64,000 nucleotides of DNA from Palaemon carinicauda (taxonomy: Eukaryota > Arthropoda > Malacostraca > Decapoda > Palaemonidae): positions 137,317,345-137,381,344 of the forward strand of contig NC_090731.1 of assembly GCF_036898095.1 (NCBI RefSeq). The letters run 5' to 3'. The notes under the pieces were generated by a model. The model worked only from the letters and a program-made list of their open reading frames with translations, was not told where the DNA came from and did no database searches. The translations under genes and the position numbers were made by a program. Shown here piece after piece: positions 43,651 through 54,859 of the stretch. Each line of letters begins with the position of its first letter. The first letter of the stretch is position 1.

Positions 43651-44540
43651 ACCTCCACTTTCCTTGAGGCAGGAGCCTCTTGCTATGCGGCAACCTCCTC
43701 AACACTTGAGGCAGGAGCCTTATGCTTTGCAGCAACCTACTCTACCCTTGAGGCAGGAGCTTCATGTGTTGCGACAACCTCCTCCATCCTCGAGGCAGCA
43801 ACCTCTTGCGTTGCGGCAACCTCCCCCATCCTTGAGGCAGCAACCTCAACTCTTGCGGCAGCCACCTCCACTCTTGAGGCAAGAACCTCAACTCTTGAGG
43901 CAAGAGCCTCAACTCTTGAGGAACCTCATGCTATGAGGCAGCCGCCTCAACGCATGCAGCAACCGCATTCTTCACAGCATGAGCCTCTCTCTGCGCAGCT
44001 ACCTCCTCAACCCTTGAGGCAGACGCAACTCTTGAGGCAGGAACCTCACAGGAGCCTCATGCTATGCGGCATCCTCCTCAAACCATGAGGCAGGAGCCTC
44101 ATGCTTTGCGGCATCCTCCTCAACCCATGAGGCAGGAGCCTCATGCTATGCGACATCCTCCTCTACCCATGAGGCAGCCTCATGCTATGCGGCATCCTCC
44201 TCAACCCATGAGGCAGGAGCCTCATGCTATGCGGAATCCTCCTCAACCCATGAGGCAGGAGTCTCATGCTATGAGGAGCCTCATGCTATGTGGCATCCTC
44301 CTCAAACCATGAGGCAGGAGCATCATGCTATGCGGCAACCGCCTCAACCCATGAGGCAGGAGCCTCATACTATGCGGCATCCTCCTCAACGCATGCGGCA
44401 TAAGCCTCATCCCTTGCAGCTTGAGCCTCATCCCATGCAGCATGAGCCTCATACCATGCAGCATGAGCCTCATCCCATGCAACATGAACCTCATCCCATG
44501 CAGCATAAGCCGCACGCCATGCAACATGCTCTGCTTACCT
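43650..44540 (+). repeat. ~42-bp minisatellite in DIRS-D gag
   Basis: Units built on CCTCATGCTATGCGGCATCC and TCCTCAACCCATGAGGCAGG, with variants in the first half (CTTGAGGCAGGAGC) and an 18-21 bp half-unit version at 44410-44540. About twenty copies or part-copies. Frames on both strands stay open through much of it. Confidence 0.9.
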
Positions 44541-44659
44541 TACAGCATGCTCTACATACAGCATGCTCTGCATACAGCATGCTCTGCATACCTTACCGCA
44601 TGCTTCTCAGTCACACATCTTTGGTTGTTGCCAACTCACTAGACTGTCAAGCAGTTTCA

Positions 44660-45420
44660 TAACGTTGCCTTCTAGTCTGCTGCTTTTGCACCAGTGAAAC
44701 CCTCACTGAGAGAACTTAGCTTTTCTCGGATATGGTTCCTGTAGATGAGAAAGTGCTATTCTCCCTCCTTCTGATATTCCCTTGAGGACTCTGTCATTTG
44801 GAGAGGAGCCTTTAGCTGCTTAGCCTCCTATGGACTTTTATTTAAGCATAACATGCTTCCAGGGAGGATAATGGTTCCACTTCAGTCGCTAACCCCGTCT
44901 GTTACCACACCTGCTCCCATAGACCTTGAGCTGTGTTGCAAGACATGCAGTCCAAGCTTAGTCCTTGTTAGAGGATTTTTTGTTTACGGAGTCAGTGTGT
45001 CACTGGGAAGACGTTCATCAACCAGCAGAAGTGACTTGTTGTGACGCAGTGCGGCAACCTCAGCAACCCGATAAGGAGTTGTCTGTACGACCCAGACAGT
45101 CTAGACAGCTTCGGGTTGTCACTGTACTTCCTCGCTTCCCCATGGTTGACAGTTCACAGACTGTGCAGCAGTACCATGATCTTGTGTCCGGCTCCGTCAG
45201 ACGACTAGCTTTTAAGAGCTCCCACAAGTCGTCGCTGTCTGGAGATTCTCAGATGGACTATGGATCTGACCAAGGAACTGGGCCTCCTGGTTAATTTTGA
45301 GGAGTCCCAGCTCGTCCCATCCCAGACCATTGTCTTCCTGGGTATGGATCTTCAGAGTCAAGCTTTTCGGGCTTTTCCGTCGGCCCCAAAGATCTACTAA
45401 GCCCTAGATTGCTTCCAGAG
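44660..45420 (+). pseudogene. DIRS-D RT remnant (core deleted)
   Basis: Only the RT end is readable: L-V-N-F-E-E-S-Q-L-V-P-S-Q and V-F-L-G-M-D-L-Q (45290-45350), matching the L-V-Y-L-G-M region of DIRS-B. The fingers, D-L-K-D-A-Y and Y-x-D-D motifs are absent between gag and this point, so several hundred codons are deleted. Confidence 0.75.
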
Positions 45421-45579
45421 CATGCTGAGAAGGAACCGATGCTCAGTCAGGTAGTGGATGAGTCTAACAGGGACACTTTCATCGCTGGCCCTGTTCATCG
45501 AGTTAGGGAGACCCCACCTCCCCCCCCTTCAGTATCATCTAGCGGCTCACTGGATAAAGGACATGACGCTAGAGACGAT

Positions 45580-45930
45580 CTCAGTTCCTGTTTCCGAAGA
45601 GAGGAGGTCTACTCTTACGTGGTGAAAGAACAGCTTTCTTCTCAAGGAAGTCTACCTTTGGCTGTTCAGAAACCCGACCGCCATCTCTTCTCTGACGCAT
45701 CAGACACGGGCTGGGGTGCGACTTTGGACGGACAGGAATGCTCGGGTACATGGAATCAGGAGCTAAGGACACTTCACATCTATTGCAAGGAGCTGTTGGC
45801 GGTTCATCTGGCCTTGTTAAACTTCAAGTCCCTCCAGCTTAACAAGGTGGTGGAGGTGGACTCTGACAACACCACAGCCTTGGCTTACATCTCCAAGCAG
45901 GGAGGGACTCATTCGTGGAAGTTGTTCTAG
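45580..45930 (+). pseudogene. DIRS-D RNase H domain
   Basis: In frame 45409-45930: H-L-F-S-D-A-S-D-T-G-W-G-A, K-E-L-L-A-V-H-L-A-L and V-D-S-D-N-T-T-A-L-A-Y. The D, E and D positions of the catalytic core are present. Ends at W-K-L-F-stop; the following frame continues R-F-I-Q-G and D-R-L-S-R-K. Confidence 0.83.
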
Positions 45931-46499
45931 ATCGCAAGGGACCTCCTCATCTGGTTAAAAGATCGAAAGCTCACGCTGGTAACGAGGTTCATTCAGGGCG
46001 ATATGAATGTCATGGCAGATCGCCTTAGCCGGAAGGGTCAGGTCATCCCCACAGAGTGGACCCTTCACAAGAATGTTTGCAACAGACTTTGGGCCCTGTG
46101 GGGTCAGCCAACCATAGATCTGTTCGCTACCTCGATAACCTAGAGGCTCCCGTTGTATTGTTCTCCGATTCCAGACCCAGCAGCAGTTCACGTGGATGCT
46201 TTTCTGCTGGATTGGTCCCATCTCGACCTGTATGCATTCCCGCCGTTCAAGATTGTCAACAGGGTACTTCAGAAGTTCGCCTCTCGCAAAGGGACACGGC
46301 TGACGTTGGTTGGCTCCGCTCTGGCCCGCGAGAGAATGGTTCATAGAGGTACTGCAATGGCTGGTCGACATTCCCAGGACTCTTCCTCTAGGAGTGGACC
46401 TTCTACGTCTACCTCACGTAAAGAAGGTACATCCTAACCTCCACGCTCTTCGTCTGACTGCCTTCAGACTTTCGAAAGACTCTCAAGAGCTAGGGGCTT

Positions 46500-47530
46500 T
46501 TCGAAGGAGGCAGCCAGAGCGATTGCCAGAGCAAGGAGGACATCTACTCTCAGAGTCTATCAGTCTAAAGGGGAAGTCTTCCGAAGCTGGTACAAGGCCA
46601 ATGCAGTTTCCTCATCCAGTACCACTGTAACCCAGATTGCTGACTTCCTGTTACATCTAAGGAACGTAAGGTCCCTTTCAGCTCCTACGATTAAGGGTTA
46701 CAGAAGTATGTTGGCAGCGGTTTTCCGCCACAGAGGCTTGGATCTTTCCACCAACAAAGATCTACAGGACCTCCTTAGGTCTTTTAAGACCTCAAAGGAA
46801 CGTCGGTTGTCCACTCCAAGCTGGAATCTAGACGTGGTCCTAAGGTTCCTTATGTCATCAAGATTTGAACCTCTCCAATCAGCCTCTTTTAAGGACCTCA
46901 CATTAAAAACTCTTTTCCTCGTGTGCTTGACAACAGCTAAAAGAGTAAGTGAGATCCACGCCTTCAGCAGGAACATAGTTTTCACATCTGAAACGGCTAC
47001 ATGTTCCTTGCAGCTCGTTTTTTTTGCTAAAACGAGCTTCCTTCACGTCCTTGGCCTAAGTCGTTCGAGATCCCAAGCCTGTCCAACTTGGTGGGGGACG
47101 AACTGGAGAGAGTACTTTGCCCAGTTAGAGCTCTTAGGTACTATCTAAAAAGGTCATAACCTTTACGAGGACAATCAGAAGCCTTATGGTGTGCTATCAA
47201 GAAGCCTTCTCTTCCAAGGTCTAAGAACTCAGTTTCTTACCTATTCAGGCTCCTGATTAGGGAAGCACATTCTCATCTGAAGGAAGAAGTCCCTGCTTTG
47301 CTGAAGGTAAGGACACATGAAGTGAGAGCTGTGGCTACTTCAGTGGCCCTCAAACAGAACCGTTCTCTGCAGAGTGTTATGGATGCAACTTATTGGAGAA
47401 GCAAGTCAGTGTTCGCATCATTCTATCTCAAAGATGTCCAGTCTCTTTACGAGAACTGCTACACCCTGGGACCATTCGTAGCAACGAATGCAGTAGTAGG
47501 CGGGGGCTCAGCCACTACATTCCCATAATC
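46500..47530 (+). pseudogene. DIRS-D tyrosine recombinase, catalytic residues present
   Basis: Frame 46708-47148 contains T-A-K-R-V-S-E-I-H (first Arg). Frame 47298-47528 contains T-H-E-V-R-A-V-A-T-S (H-x-x-R) and F-Y-L-K-D-V (catalytic Tyr). A frameshift in 47040-47150 separates the two halves. All four hallmark residues can be read, unlike in DIRS-A and C. Confidence 0.83.
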
Positions 47531-47914
47531 CCATAACCTTTTTAACCTTTCTCTTGAATACTTTTTATGGGTTGTACGGTCGGCTAAGAAGCCTTCCACA
47601 TCCTTGTTGATTTGGCGGGTGGTCAATTCTTTCTTGAGAAGCGCCGAGGTTAAAGGTTGTGATGAGGTCCTTTAGTATGGGTTGCAGCCCTTTATACTTC
47701 AGCACCTAAGAGTCGTTCAGCATCCTAAGAGGACCGCTACGCTCAGTAAGGAAGACGTACTTAATAAAGGCAGAATAATGGTTCAAGTCGTCTTCCTTAC
47801 CAGGTACTTATTTATTTTATGTTATTTTTGAATAACTAATAAAATAAAATACGGGATACTTAGCTTCTTTGTTAACATGTATGCTGGTCTCCACCCACCA
47901 CCCTGGGTGTGAAT

Positions 47915-48006
47915 CAGCTACATGATTATCGGGTAAGATTAATATTGAAAAATGTTATTTTCATTAGTAAAATAAATTTTTGAATATACTTACCCGATAA
48001 TCATGA
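47915..48006 (+). repeat. DIRS-D internal complementary region
   Basis: 47915-47953 (CAGCTACATGATTATCGGGT to ATATTGAAAAAT) is the complement of the left end at 41437-41476. 47953-48006 (TGTTATTTTCATTAGTAAAA to TTACCCGATAATCATG) is the complement of the right end at 48190-48243. The junction preserves what the ends look like when joined in a circle. Confidence 0.95.
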
Positions 48007-48050
48007 TTTAATTGACCCACCCTTCCTCCCCATAGAGAACCAGTGGACCG

Positions 48051-48243
48051 AGGAAAAAATTGAGGTGGTGTTGACAAGAAGTACTGGAGTACCTGACCAC
48101 AGATGGCGCTGTGGTGTTCACCCCCACCTGTATAGCGATCGCTGGCGTATCCCTACCGTAGATTTCTGTCGGCAACAGAGTTGACAGCTACATGATTATC
48201 GGGTAAGTATATTAAAAAATTTATTTTACTAATGAAAATAACA
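48051..48243 (+). repeat. DIRS-D right inverted terminal repeat
   Basis: Inverted partner of 41437-41609, differing by one A in an A-run over the shared part and by its own outermost ~35 bp (ATTTATTTTACTAATGAAAA). R2-like LINE coding sequence resumes directly after it. Confidence 0.93.
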
Positions 48244-48680
48244 TATTGCAAACAACTACAGACCAATTACCTGTCTATTATTAATGTGGAAGTTGCTAAC
48301 GTACATCTCCAGTTTGTACATCTACTGGAGGAAACAAACATCATTCCCAGCCAGCAAAAAGGATGCAGAGGCACAAAGGACCAGCTACTGGTAGACAAAA
48401 TGGTAATGAAGAACAGCAAAAGAAGGAAAAGCAAACTGAGTATGGCATGGATGGACCACAAGAAAGCCTTCAATATGATACCACAGTCACAGCTGATAGA
48501 ATGCTTAAAGATATATGGTGCGGAGGATAACACTATCAACCTCCTCATAAATGCAATGTAAAAGTGGAAAACTATACTGTACTTAAAAGTTATGGAAACT
48601 GGCTTGCAGAGGTTAACATCAGGAGAAGAATCTTCCAAGAGGACTCGGTATCCCCATTACTCTTCATAGTAGCATTGTAG
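48244..48680 (+). pseudogene. R2-like LINE, segment 2 of 3 (RT)
   Basis: Starts N-N-Y-R-P-I-T-C-L just after the DIRS-D end, then [16 protein letters not shown] and [12 protein letters not shown] (48232-48561), RT motifs 1 to 3. The catalytic Asp of the usual D-Y-K-K-A-Y-D motif reads His/Asn here. NLT-3 cuts it at about 48680. Confidence 0.78.
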
Positions 48681-48825
48681 GTAGTAGGTTGGTTAGGGCA
48701 CCAGCCACCTGTTGAGATACTACCGCTAGAGAGTTTTGGGGTCTTTCGACTGGCCAGACAGTACTACATTGGATCCTTCTCTCTGGTTACGGTTCATTTT
48801 ACCTTTGCCTTCACGCACACACAGT
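48681..48825 (+). mobile_element. NLT-3, 5' part
   Basis: GTAGTAGGTTGGTTAGGGCA and the following 140 bp match the head of NLT-1. The small ORF region is open (G-S-F-D-W-P-D-S-T-T) but its ATG is changed to TTG. The RTE element follows. Confidence 0.85.
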
Positions 48826-48826
48826 C

Positions 48827-51267
48827 TTGGGTAGTGCCATAAATATGTGTGTTGAGCAAGAGATGGTGATAAGTTCTAGTTGTTTCAAAAAGAAAGATAA
48901 AAACAAGTATACATGGGTAAGAGTGGCAAATGGAAGAGCAGTAGAAAGGGCATTAGTGGATTATATGTTGATAACTAAAAGAATGTTTGGAAGATTGAAA
49001 GACGTGCACGTGTTTAGGGGTATGGCTAACGGTATGTTTGATCATCTTTTGGTGGAAGGAAAATTATTAGTTGTAGCAAAAGAGTGGGGGAATAGAGTAG
49101 GTGGATGTAAAAGGGAGCTAGTGAGGGTTGAAGTGCTAATAAAACCGGGGGTAAAAAGTAAATATCAGGAAAGGTTGAAAATGGCATATGACGAAGTGAA
49201 AGTAAGAGAAACTGGTAATTTAGAGGAGGAGTGGAAGTTAGTAAAAGAAAATTTTGTTGGGATTGCAAGTGATGTGTGTGGCAAGAAGGTTGTTGGAGGT
49301 AGCATGAGGAAGGGCAGTGAATGGTGGAATGAAGGAGTGAAGGTAAAAGTGGAAGAGAAAAAGAGGGCTTTTGAAGAATGGCTGCAGAGTAATAGTATAG
49401 AGAAGTATGAAAAATATAGAGAGAAAAATGTGGGAGTAAAGCACAAGGTACGTGAGGCAAAGAGGGCAGCTGACCTGAGGTGGGGTCAAGGATTGGGTCA
49501 TTCATATGAAGAGAATAAGAAGAAGTTTTGGAAAGAAGTGAAGAGAGTAAGGAAGGCTGGCTCAAGAATTGAAGAGACTGTGAAAGATGGAAATGGAAGG
49601 TTGTTAAAAGGACAGGAGGCAAGGAAAAGGTGGGCGGAATATTTTGAAAGTTTACTGAATGTTGAGGATAATAGGGAGGCAGATATAATTGCTGTTGCAG
49701 GTGTTGAGATGCCGGTGTTGGGAGATGAGAATGAGAGAGAGATTACAATAGAGGAAGTGAGGAGAGCGATAGATGAAACGAGAGTAGGAAAAGCATCTGG
49801 TAAGAATGGTGTTAGAGCTGAGATGTTAAAGGAAGGGGGTGTGACTGTACTTGAATGGTTGGTGAGATTGTTTAATATGTGTTTTGTGTTATCAATGGTA
49901 CCAGTAGATTAGGTTTGTGCAGTATTGTACCACTATATAAGGGTAAGGGAGATGTGCATGAGTGTTGTAATTCAAGAGGTATTAGTTTGTTGAGTGTAGT
50001 TGGAAAAGTGTATGGTAGAGTAATGATTAATAGGATTCAGGATAAAGCAGAGAATGCAATCTTAGAAGTACAGGGTGGTTTTAGAAGAGGTAGGGGTTGT
50101 ATGAATCAGATTTTAACAGTTAGGCAGATATGAGAGAAATATTTAGCAAAAGGTAAGGAGGTGTATGTTGCGTTTGTGGATCTGGAGAAAGCATATGATA
50201 GAGTTGATAGGGAAGCAATGTGGAATGTGATGAGGTTATATGGAGTTGGTGGAAGGTTGTTGCAAGTAGTGAAACGTTTCTACAAAGGTAGTAAAGCATG
50301 TGTTAGGATAGGAAATGAAGTGAGTAATTGGTTTCCGGTGAGAGTGGGGCTGAGACAGGGATGTGTGGTGTCGCCGTGGTTGTTTAACTTGTATGTTGAT
50401 GGAGTGGTGAGAGAGATGAATGCTCGAGCGTTTGGACGAGGATTAAAACTGGTAGACGAGAATGACAATGAATGGGAGGTAAATGAGTTGTTGTTTGCGG
50501 ATGATACTGTACTGGTTGCAGACACAGAAGAGAAGCTTGGCCGATTAGTGACAGAATTTGGAAGGGTGTGTGAGAGAAGGAAGTTGAGAATTAATGTGGG
50601 TAAGAGTAAGGTTATGAGATGTACGAGAAGGGAAGGTGGTGCAAGGGTGAATGTCATGTTGAATGGAGAGTTACTTGAGAAGGTGGATCAGTTTAAGTAC
50701 TCGGGGTCTGTTGTTGCAGCAAATGGTGGAATGGAAGCAGATGTACATCAGAGAGTGAATGAAGGTTGCAAAGTGTTGGGGCCAGTTAAGGGAGTAGTAA
50801 AAAATAGAGGGTTGGGCATGAATGTAAAGAGAGTTCTATATGAGAAAGTGATTGTACCAACTGTGATGTATAGATCAGAGTTGTGGGGAATGAAAGTGAT
50901 GGAGAGACAGAAATTGAATGTGTTTGAGATGAAGTGCCTAAGGAGTATGGCTGGTGTATCTCGAGTAGATAGGCTTAGGAACGAAGTGGTGAGGGTGAGA
51001 ACGGGTGTAAGAAATGAGTTAGCGGCTAGAGTGGATATGAATGTGTTGAGGTGGGATGGCCATGTTGAGAGAATGGAAAATGGCTGTCTACTAAAGAAGG
51101 TGATGAATGCAAGAGTTGATGGGAGAAGTACAAGAGGAAAGCCAAGGTTTGGGTGGAGGGATGGAGTGAAGAAAGCTCTGGGTGATAGGAGGATAGATGT
51201 GAGAGAGGCAAGAGAGCGTCCTAGAAATAGGAATGAATGGCGAGCGATTGTGACGCAATTCCGGTAA
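48827..51267 (+). pseudogene. RTE ORF2 (endonuclease end, RT, C-terminal domain)
   Basis: Three frames cover it. 48827-49912: endonuclease end (Y-T-W-V-R, V-D-Y-M-L-I) and the linker. 49879-50133: I-V-P-L-Y-K-G-K-G-D, Q-G-G-F-R-R-G-R. 50161-51267: V-D-L-E-K-A-Y-D-R-V, L-R-Q-G-C-V-V-S-P-W, L-L-F-A-D-D-T-V, and the C-terminal G-H-V-E-R-M and R-G-K-P-R-F-G-W blocks. Catalytic aspartates are intact. Only one frameshift near 49900 and one stop near 50131 separate it from a continuous frame, so it is fairly young, although the missing 5' end already rules out activity. Confidence 0.9.
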
Positions 51268-51525
51268 GCCCTGCTGCTTCCTTCAGTGCCTTAGATGACC
51301 ACGGGGGTAGCAGCAGTAGGGGATTCAGCATTATGAAGTTTCATCTGTGGTGGATAACGGGGAAGGGTGGGCTGTGGCACCCTAGCAGTACCAGCCGAAC
51401 TCGGTTGAGCCCCTTGTCAGGTTGGGAGGAACGTAGAGAGTAGTGGGCACCTTTTTGTTTTTGTTTCATTTGTTGATGTCGGCTACCCCCCAACATTGGG
51501 GGAAGTGCCTTGGTATATGTATGTA
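48827..51525 (+). mobile_element. RTE-type LINE inserted in NLT-3
   Basis: Lacks the first part of the endonuclease (5' truncation) but keeps the rest of ORF2 and a ~250 bp 3' UTR with GTCGGCTACCCCCCAACATT and a TATGTATG-type end at about 51515. NLT-3 resumes at CTCTTTACATATTCTCTTCA. Same orientation as its hosts. Confidence 0.88.
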
Positions 51526-51994
51526 CTCTTTACATATTCTCTTCAGTTCTCATACATCTGACAACACTTAAGATTACCAAACAATTCTTCCTCACTCAAG
51601 GGGTTACTGCACTGTAATTGTTCAGTGGCTACTTTCCTCTTGGTAAGGCTAGAAGAAACTATTTAGCTATGGTAAGCAGCTCTTCTAGAAGGACACTCCT
51701 AAATCAAACCATTGTTCTCTAGTCTTGGGTAGTGCCATAGCCTCTGTACCATGTCTTAGGTTAGAGTTCTCTTGCTTGAGGATACACTCGACCATACTAT
51801 TCTATCATATTTCTCTTCCTCTCGTTTGGTTAAAGTTTTTATGGTTTATATAGGAGATATATTTTAATGTTACTCTTCTTGAAATATTTCCTTTTTCTTT
51901 TTTCCTTTCCTCACTGGGCTATTTTCCCTGTTGGAGCCCCTGAGCTTGTAGCATCCTACTTTTCCAACTAGGATATAGCTTAGCAAGTGATAAT
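51526..51994 (+). mobile_element. NLT-3, 3' part
   Basis: Continues the NLT alignment (CTCATACATCTGACAACACT) through AGTCTTGGGTAGTGCCATAG to the LINE tail block CCCTGTTGGAGCCCCTGAGC and a short AAT tail. The R2-like LINE frame resumes at about 51997. Confidence 0.87.
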
Positions 51995-54240
51995 AATATG
52001 ATTCCCATTACAAGAGTGCTGGAAAAGACCAAAGTTGGATACCAACTGAAGAAAGGAGTCAGCAGAATAAACCACCTGATATTTAAAATTGACACCAAGC
52101 TGTTCGGGAAAGATGCTAAGGAAGTAGACATACTAATCCAGACGATGAGAATTGTATCAGGAGACATCAAGATGGAGTTTGGAACTTTGGAATAGAAAGG
52201 TTGCTCTAGTTAACATAGAGTAAAGCAAAGTATCAAGGACGGAAGGAATAAAGCAGACAGATGGAAATGATATTAAAGACTATGTGCAAAGAATCAAAGC
52301 TTAACTCTGGAAATATGGTAAAGGTTATAAACAACTGGGCAGTGCCAGTAATCAGGTACAGTGCTTGAATAGTGGACCGGAAAAAGTCAAGAGATATGCA
52401 ACATGGATAGAAAAACTAGAAAGATAATGATAATGAACGTGTCCCTAGCACTGCACCCAAGAACAAGTACTGACACTATATATACCACTCTGTGAAGGAG
52501 AAAAATGACATATCCATATGGAAGATTATGTTAACATCGAAAGTAGAGCACTGGGACAGTACCTTAAGACCGGTGAAAATGAATGGCTTAGAGCTGGGCA
52601 AGAAAATTTGATAAAGAACAATGAAGACCCAGAAGTGTATAAGGGGAGAACGGGAAAAAAGAGGTTAGAAGAAACCAAATGGATGGATAATTCCTGAGAC
52701 AAACTCAAGAATTTTCCTGTAAGTAAGCAAGGCAGTGGCTACAGAGAGAAGAACAGAAGGAAACTGAAGGGATGATAATGGTAGCATAAGATTAAGCTTT
52801 AAGAAGATATATTCAACTAGCAATAGACGAACTAACATTACGTAAAAGTGCATGAAATTCATGGGGTAAAAAAAGTCATCAACCACATTGCCAGTGAATG
52901 TTCAGCGCTTCCTCAGAATGAATATAAGAAACAATATGATACAGTGGCTAAAGCTCCCCATTTGAGTCTGTAGAAAGAATCAAATACAAAGCAGTATTAA
53001 ATGGTATAAACATCAACCTCAAGTTGCGATAGAAAGTGATCATGCTAAATAACTCTGGGACTACAGTGTGTAAGGACGTCGGTGATCAACAAGACAACTG
53101 AAAAAGTATCACGCATAGATATTGCAGTGCCATGGGACTCGGGAGTGTATGCAAGTAGAAGTGCGGCCAATAATCATAGGAGCACTAGGGACCATACGTA
53201 AGTCATTGAAAATGATATAGCCCAAGGACTTGCGCAAAAGAGCGTGCTACTTGAAAGGAAACAAAGAATTGAGTTTCAGTAACAAGAAAAAAAAAAAAGG
53301 TCAGAAAGTTGCATATATGACCCAAGAAATACGAAAATATGAGAAAAAATGAAAGATGGCATTGGAAGTGAGAAAGAAGATATATGAAACAGTAGTAGTA
53401 CCAACAATATTTGCTAATGTGGAGACCTGGGGTGAAATAAGATAAAGATATGAAAGATCTGGAAAACCGTCAATATAGGATAATAAGGAATATGTATGAA
53501 CAACCTGCAAGTACTCCATATTGGGGCATCCTTGCAGAAACAGAAATATGGCCAGTGTCTTGCAGAATAGAATATGAAAAAAAATTAATGCTCTTCCATA
53601 TTATCATAAACTCTGATATAAAAAAGACTAGTAAGAGAGATAATTGAAAATCAGTTGAAGGACCCTTATGGAAAGTGCTGGAGTAAGAGCATAGAAGAAA
53701 TCTAATAAATATGGGATGGAAGTTGAAGAAATAAGAAGTTGAGGAAAAGGACCCTGAAAAAAAAATTAAGAAAAGAATTATGGAAAAAAAATAGAAGAAA
53801 CCATGAAGAAAAAAAATGTGATGAAAAAAAATTAAGATTTATAGAAGGAAATGGCCCACAGCCTTATATCAGAGAAATGGATCTGGATAAGGCATTTCCT
53901 GTATTGTAGACAAGATTAAATTTGCTCAATTTAAAAACAAATTTCAGGGGGAAATGTGCAGATAATTTGTGACCTGTGCCAAGAGGAAGAAAATGATACT
54001 GAACATTTATTTTCATGTCCATGATTATGAAAAATAATCAAACTTGATACAAGAAGCACGTTGCAAAATCCTTGCCGGTATCTGGTTGCATTTATAAGTT
54101 GGACAATGCACATGAAAGAAGAATTTAAAAAGTAAGAACAAAAAAAGGGGTTGCCAAAAACTGATGATAGCAAGGTGTTATACCATCTGATTTCAAGGCA
54201 GAATGGGATAAAAGTAAAGATTGAGAATTTCATTATTAAT
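51995..54240 (+). pseudogene. R2-like LINE, segment 3 of 3 (RT end and C-terminal domain)
   Basis: Frame 51998-52195 has I-P-I-T-R-V-L-E-K-T-K-V-G-Y, joining smoothly with L-L-F-I-V-A-L of segment 2. Frame 53450-53647 has Y-R-I-I-R-N-M-Y and T-P-Y-W-G-I-L-A-E-T, a typical C-terminal block. Near 53950 a C-A-D-x-L / C-Q-E-E-E / H-L-F-S-C-P pattern suggests a Cys/His knuckle. Many stops. Confidence 0.68.
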
Positions 54241-54475
54241 TTATTTATGGTACTGGTAAAATAAGCGTAATTACAATAATAAGAATAAGCTTAGAAGCTT
54301 TGCACCTATCTATAATGCGATAGAGTGGTCGCAAACTTATTTTGCGGAGTAATCAATTATCAGGAACATTACATATAGTGAGAAAAGTGATGGATTCCTA
54401 AGGAAGCTGGGTGTAACTCGGAACCCCACACTATAAATTACCAGTCTCTGTAGACTGATTAACAACAACAACAAC

Positions 54476-54509
<34 letters not shown>

Positions 54510-54644
54510 GAATTACACCATTCGAAATAAAGGCAAATATAGGCTTAGAAATTTTGTAACGCAATATGGAGGCATTGGGAATAATGTTGGTGAAAATAAT
54601 ATAATGTAGGTCATGTTGACTTACACTATTCTTGGGTATATTTT

Positions 54645-54645
<1 letters not shown>
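54241..54645. other. unassigned, with AAC/AAT microsatellite
   Basis: No coding sequence recognised. 54462-54508 is (AAC)n followed by (AAT)n. Confidence 0.7.

Positions 54646-54732
<87 letters not shown>
54646..54732. repeat. (CT)n microsatellite
   Basis: About 43 uninterrupted CT units. Any frame through it (polar E-R repeats on the minus strand) is an artefact. Confidence 0.97.
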
Positions 54733-54734
<2 letters not shown>

Positions 54735-54859
54735 AGATAAAAACTTTGAAATAGTAGCCTAATGGTCTCATGGTGGAAAATGACCCTCGTGTGGATTTGC
54801 AAGAAGGGACAAAAATTGGATACGATGGGAATTTTGTGAGATAGTTTCTACCACAAGAA

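Larger units (their letters stand above)
42800..44660 (+). pseudogene. DIRS-D gag with expanded repeats
   Basis: Frame 42800-43288 and its continuations encode a Q/P/H/M/R-rich protein. Two repeat blocks dominate: a 131-bp tandem duplication (43390-43650) and a ~42-bp minisatellite (43650-44540) encoding M-R-Q-E-P-H-A-M-R-H-P-P. The 131-bp period is not a multiple of three, so the duplication shifts the frame. Position between leader and pol identifies it as gag; sequence alone would not. Confidence 0.6.
41436..48243 (+). mobile_element. DIRS-D, DIRS-type retrotransposon with intact termini
   Basis: Inserted between segments 1 and 2 of the R2-like LINE. Left inverted terminus 41437-41609 and right terminus 48051-48243 are complementary with one indel in the shared ~160 bp. 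The ICR at 47915-48006 contains complements of both outer ends. Genes in order: gag (42800-44660), RT remnant (44660-45420), RNase H (45580-45930), recombinase (46500-47530). The RT core is missing. Termini divergence is the lowest of any element here. Confidence 0.93.

Noticed and set aside
43650..44540. CRISPR-like regular repeats
   Set aside because: Units are contiguous and coding-like with no unique spacers; this is a minisatellite in a eukaryotic retrotransposon gag.
49026..49622. 198-codon minus-strand ORF
   Set aside because: Shadow of the RTE ORF2; its codons are complementary to a purine-rich coding strand and it carries no motif.
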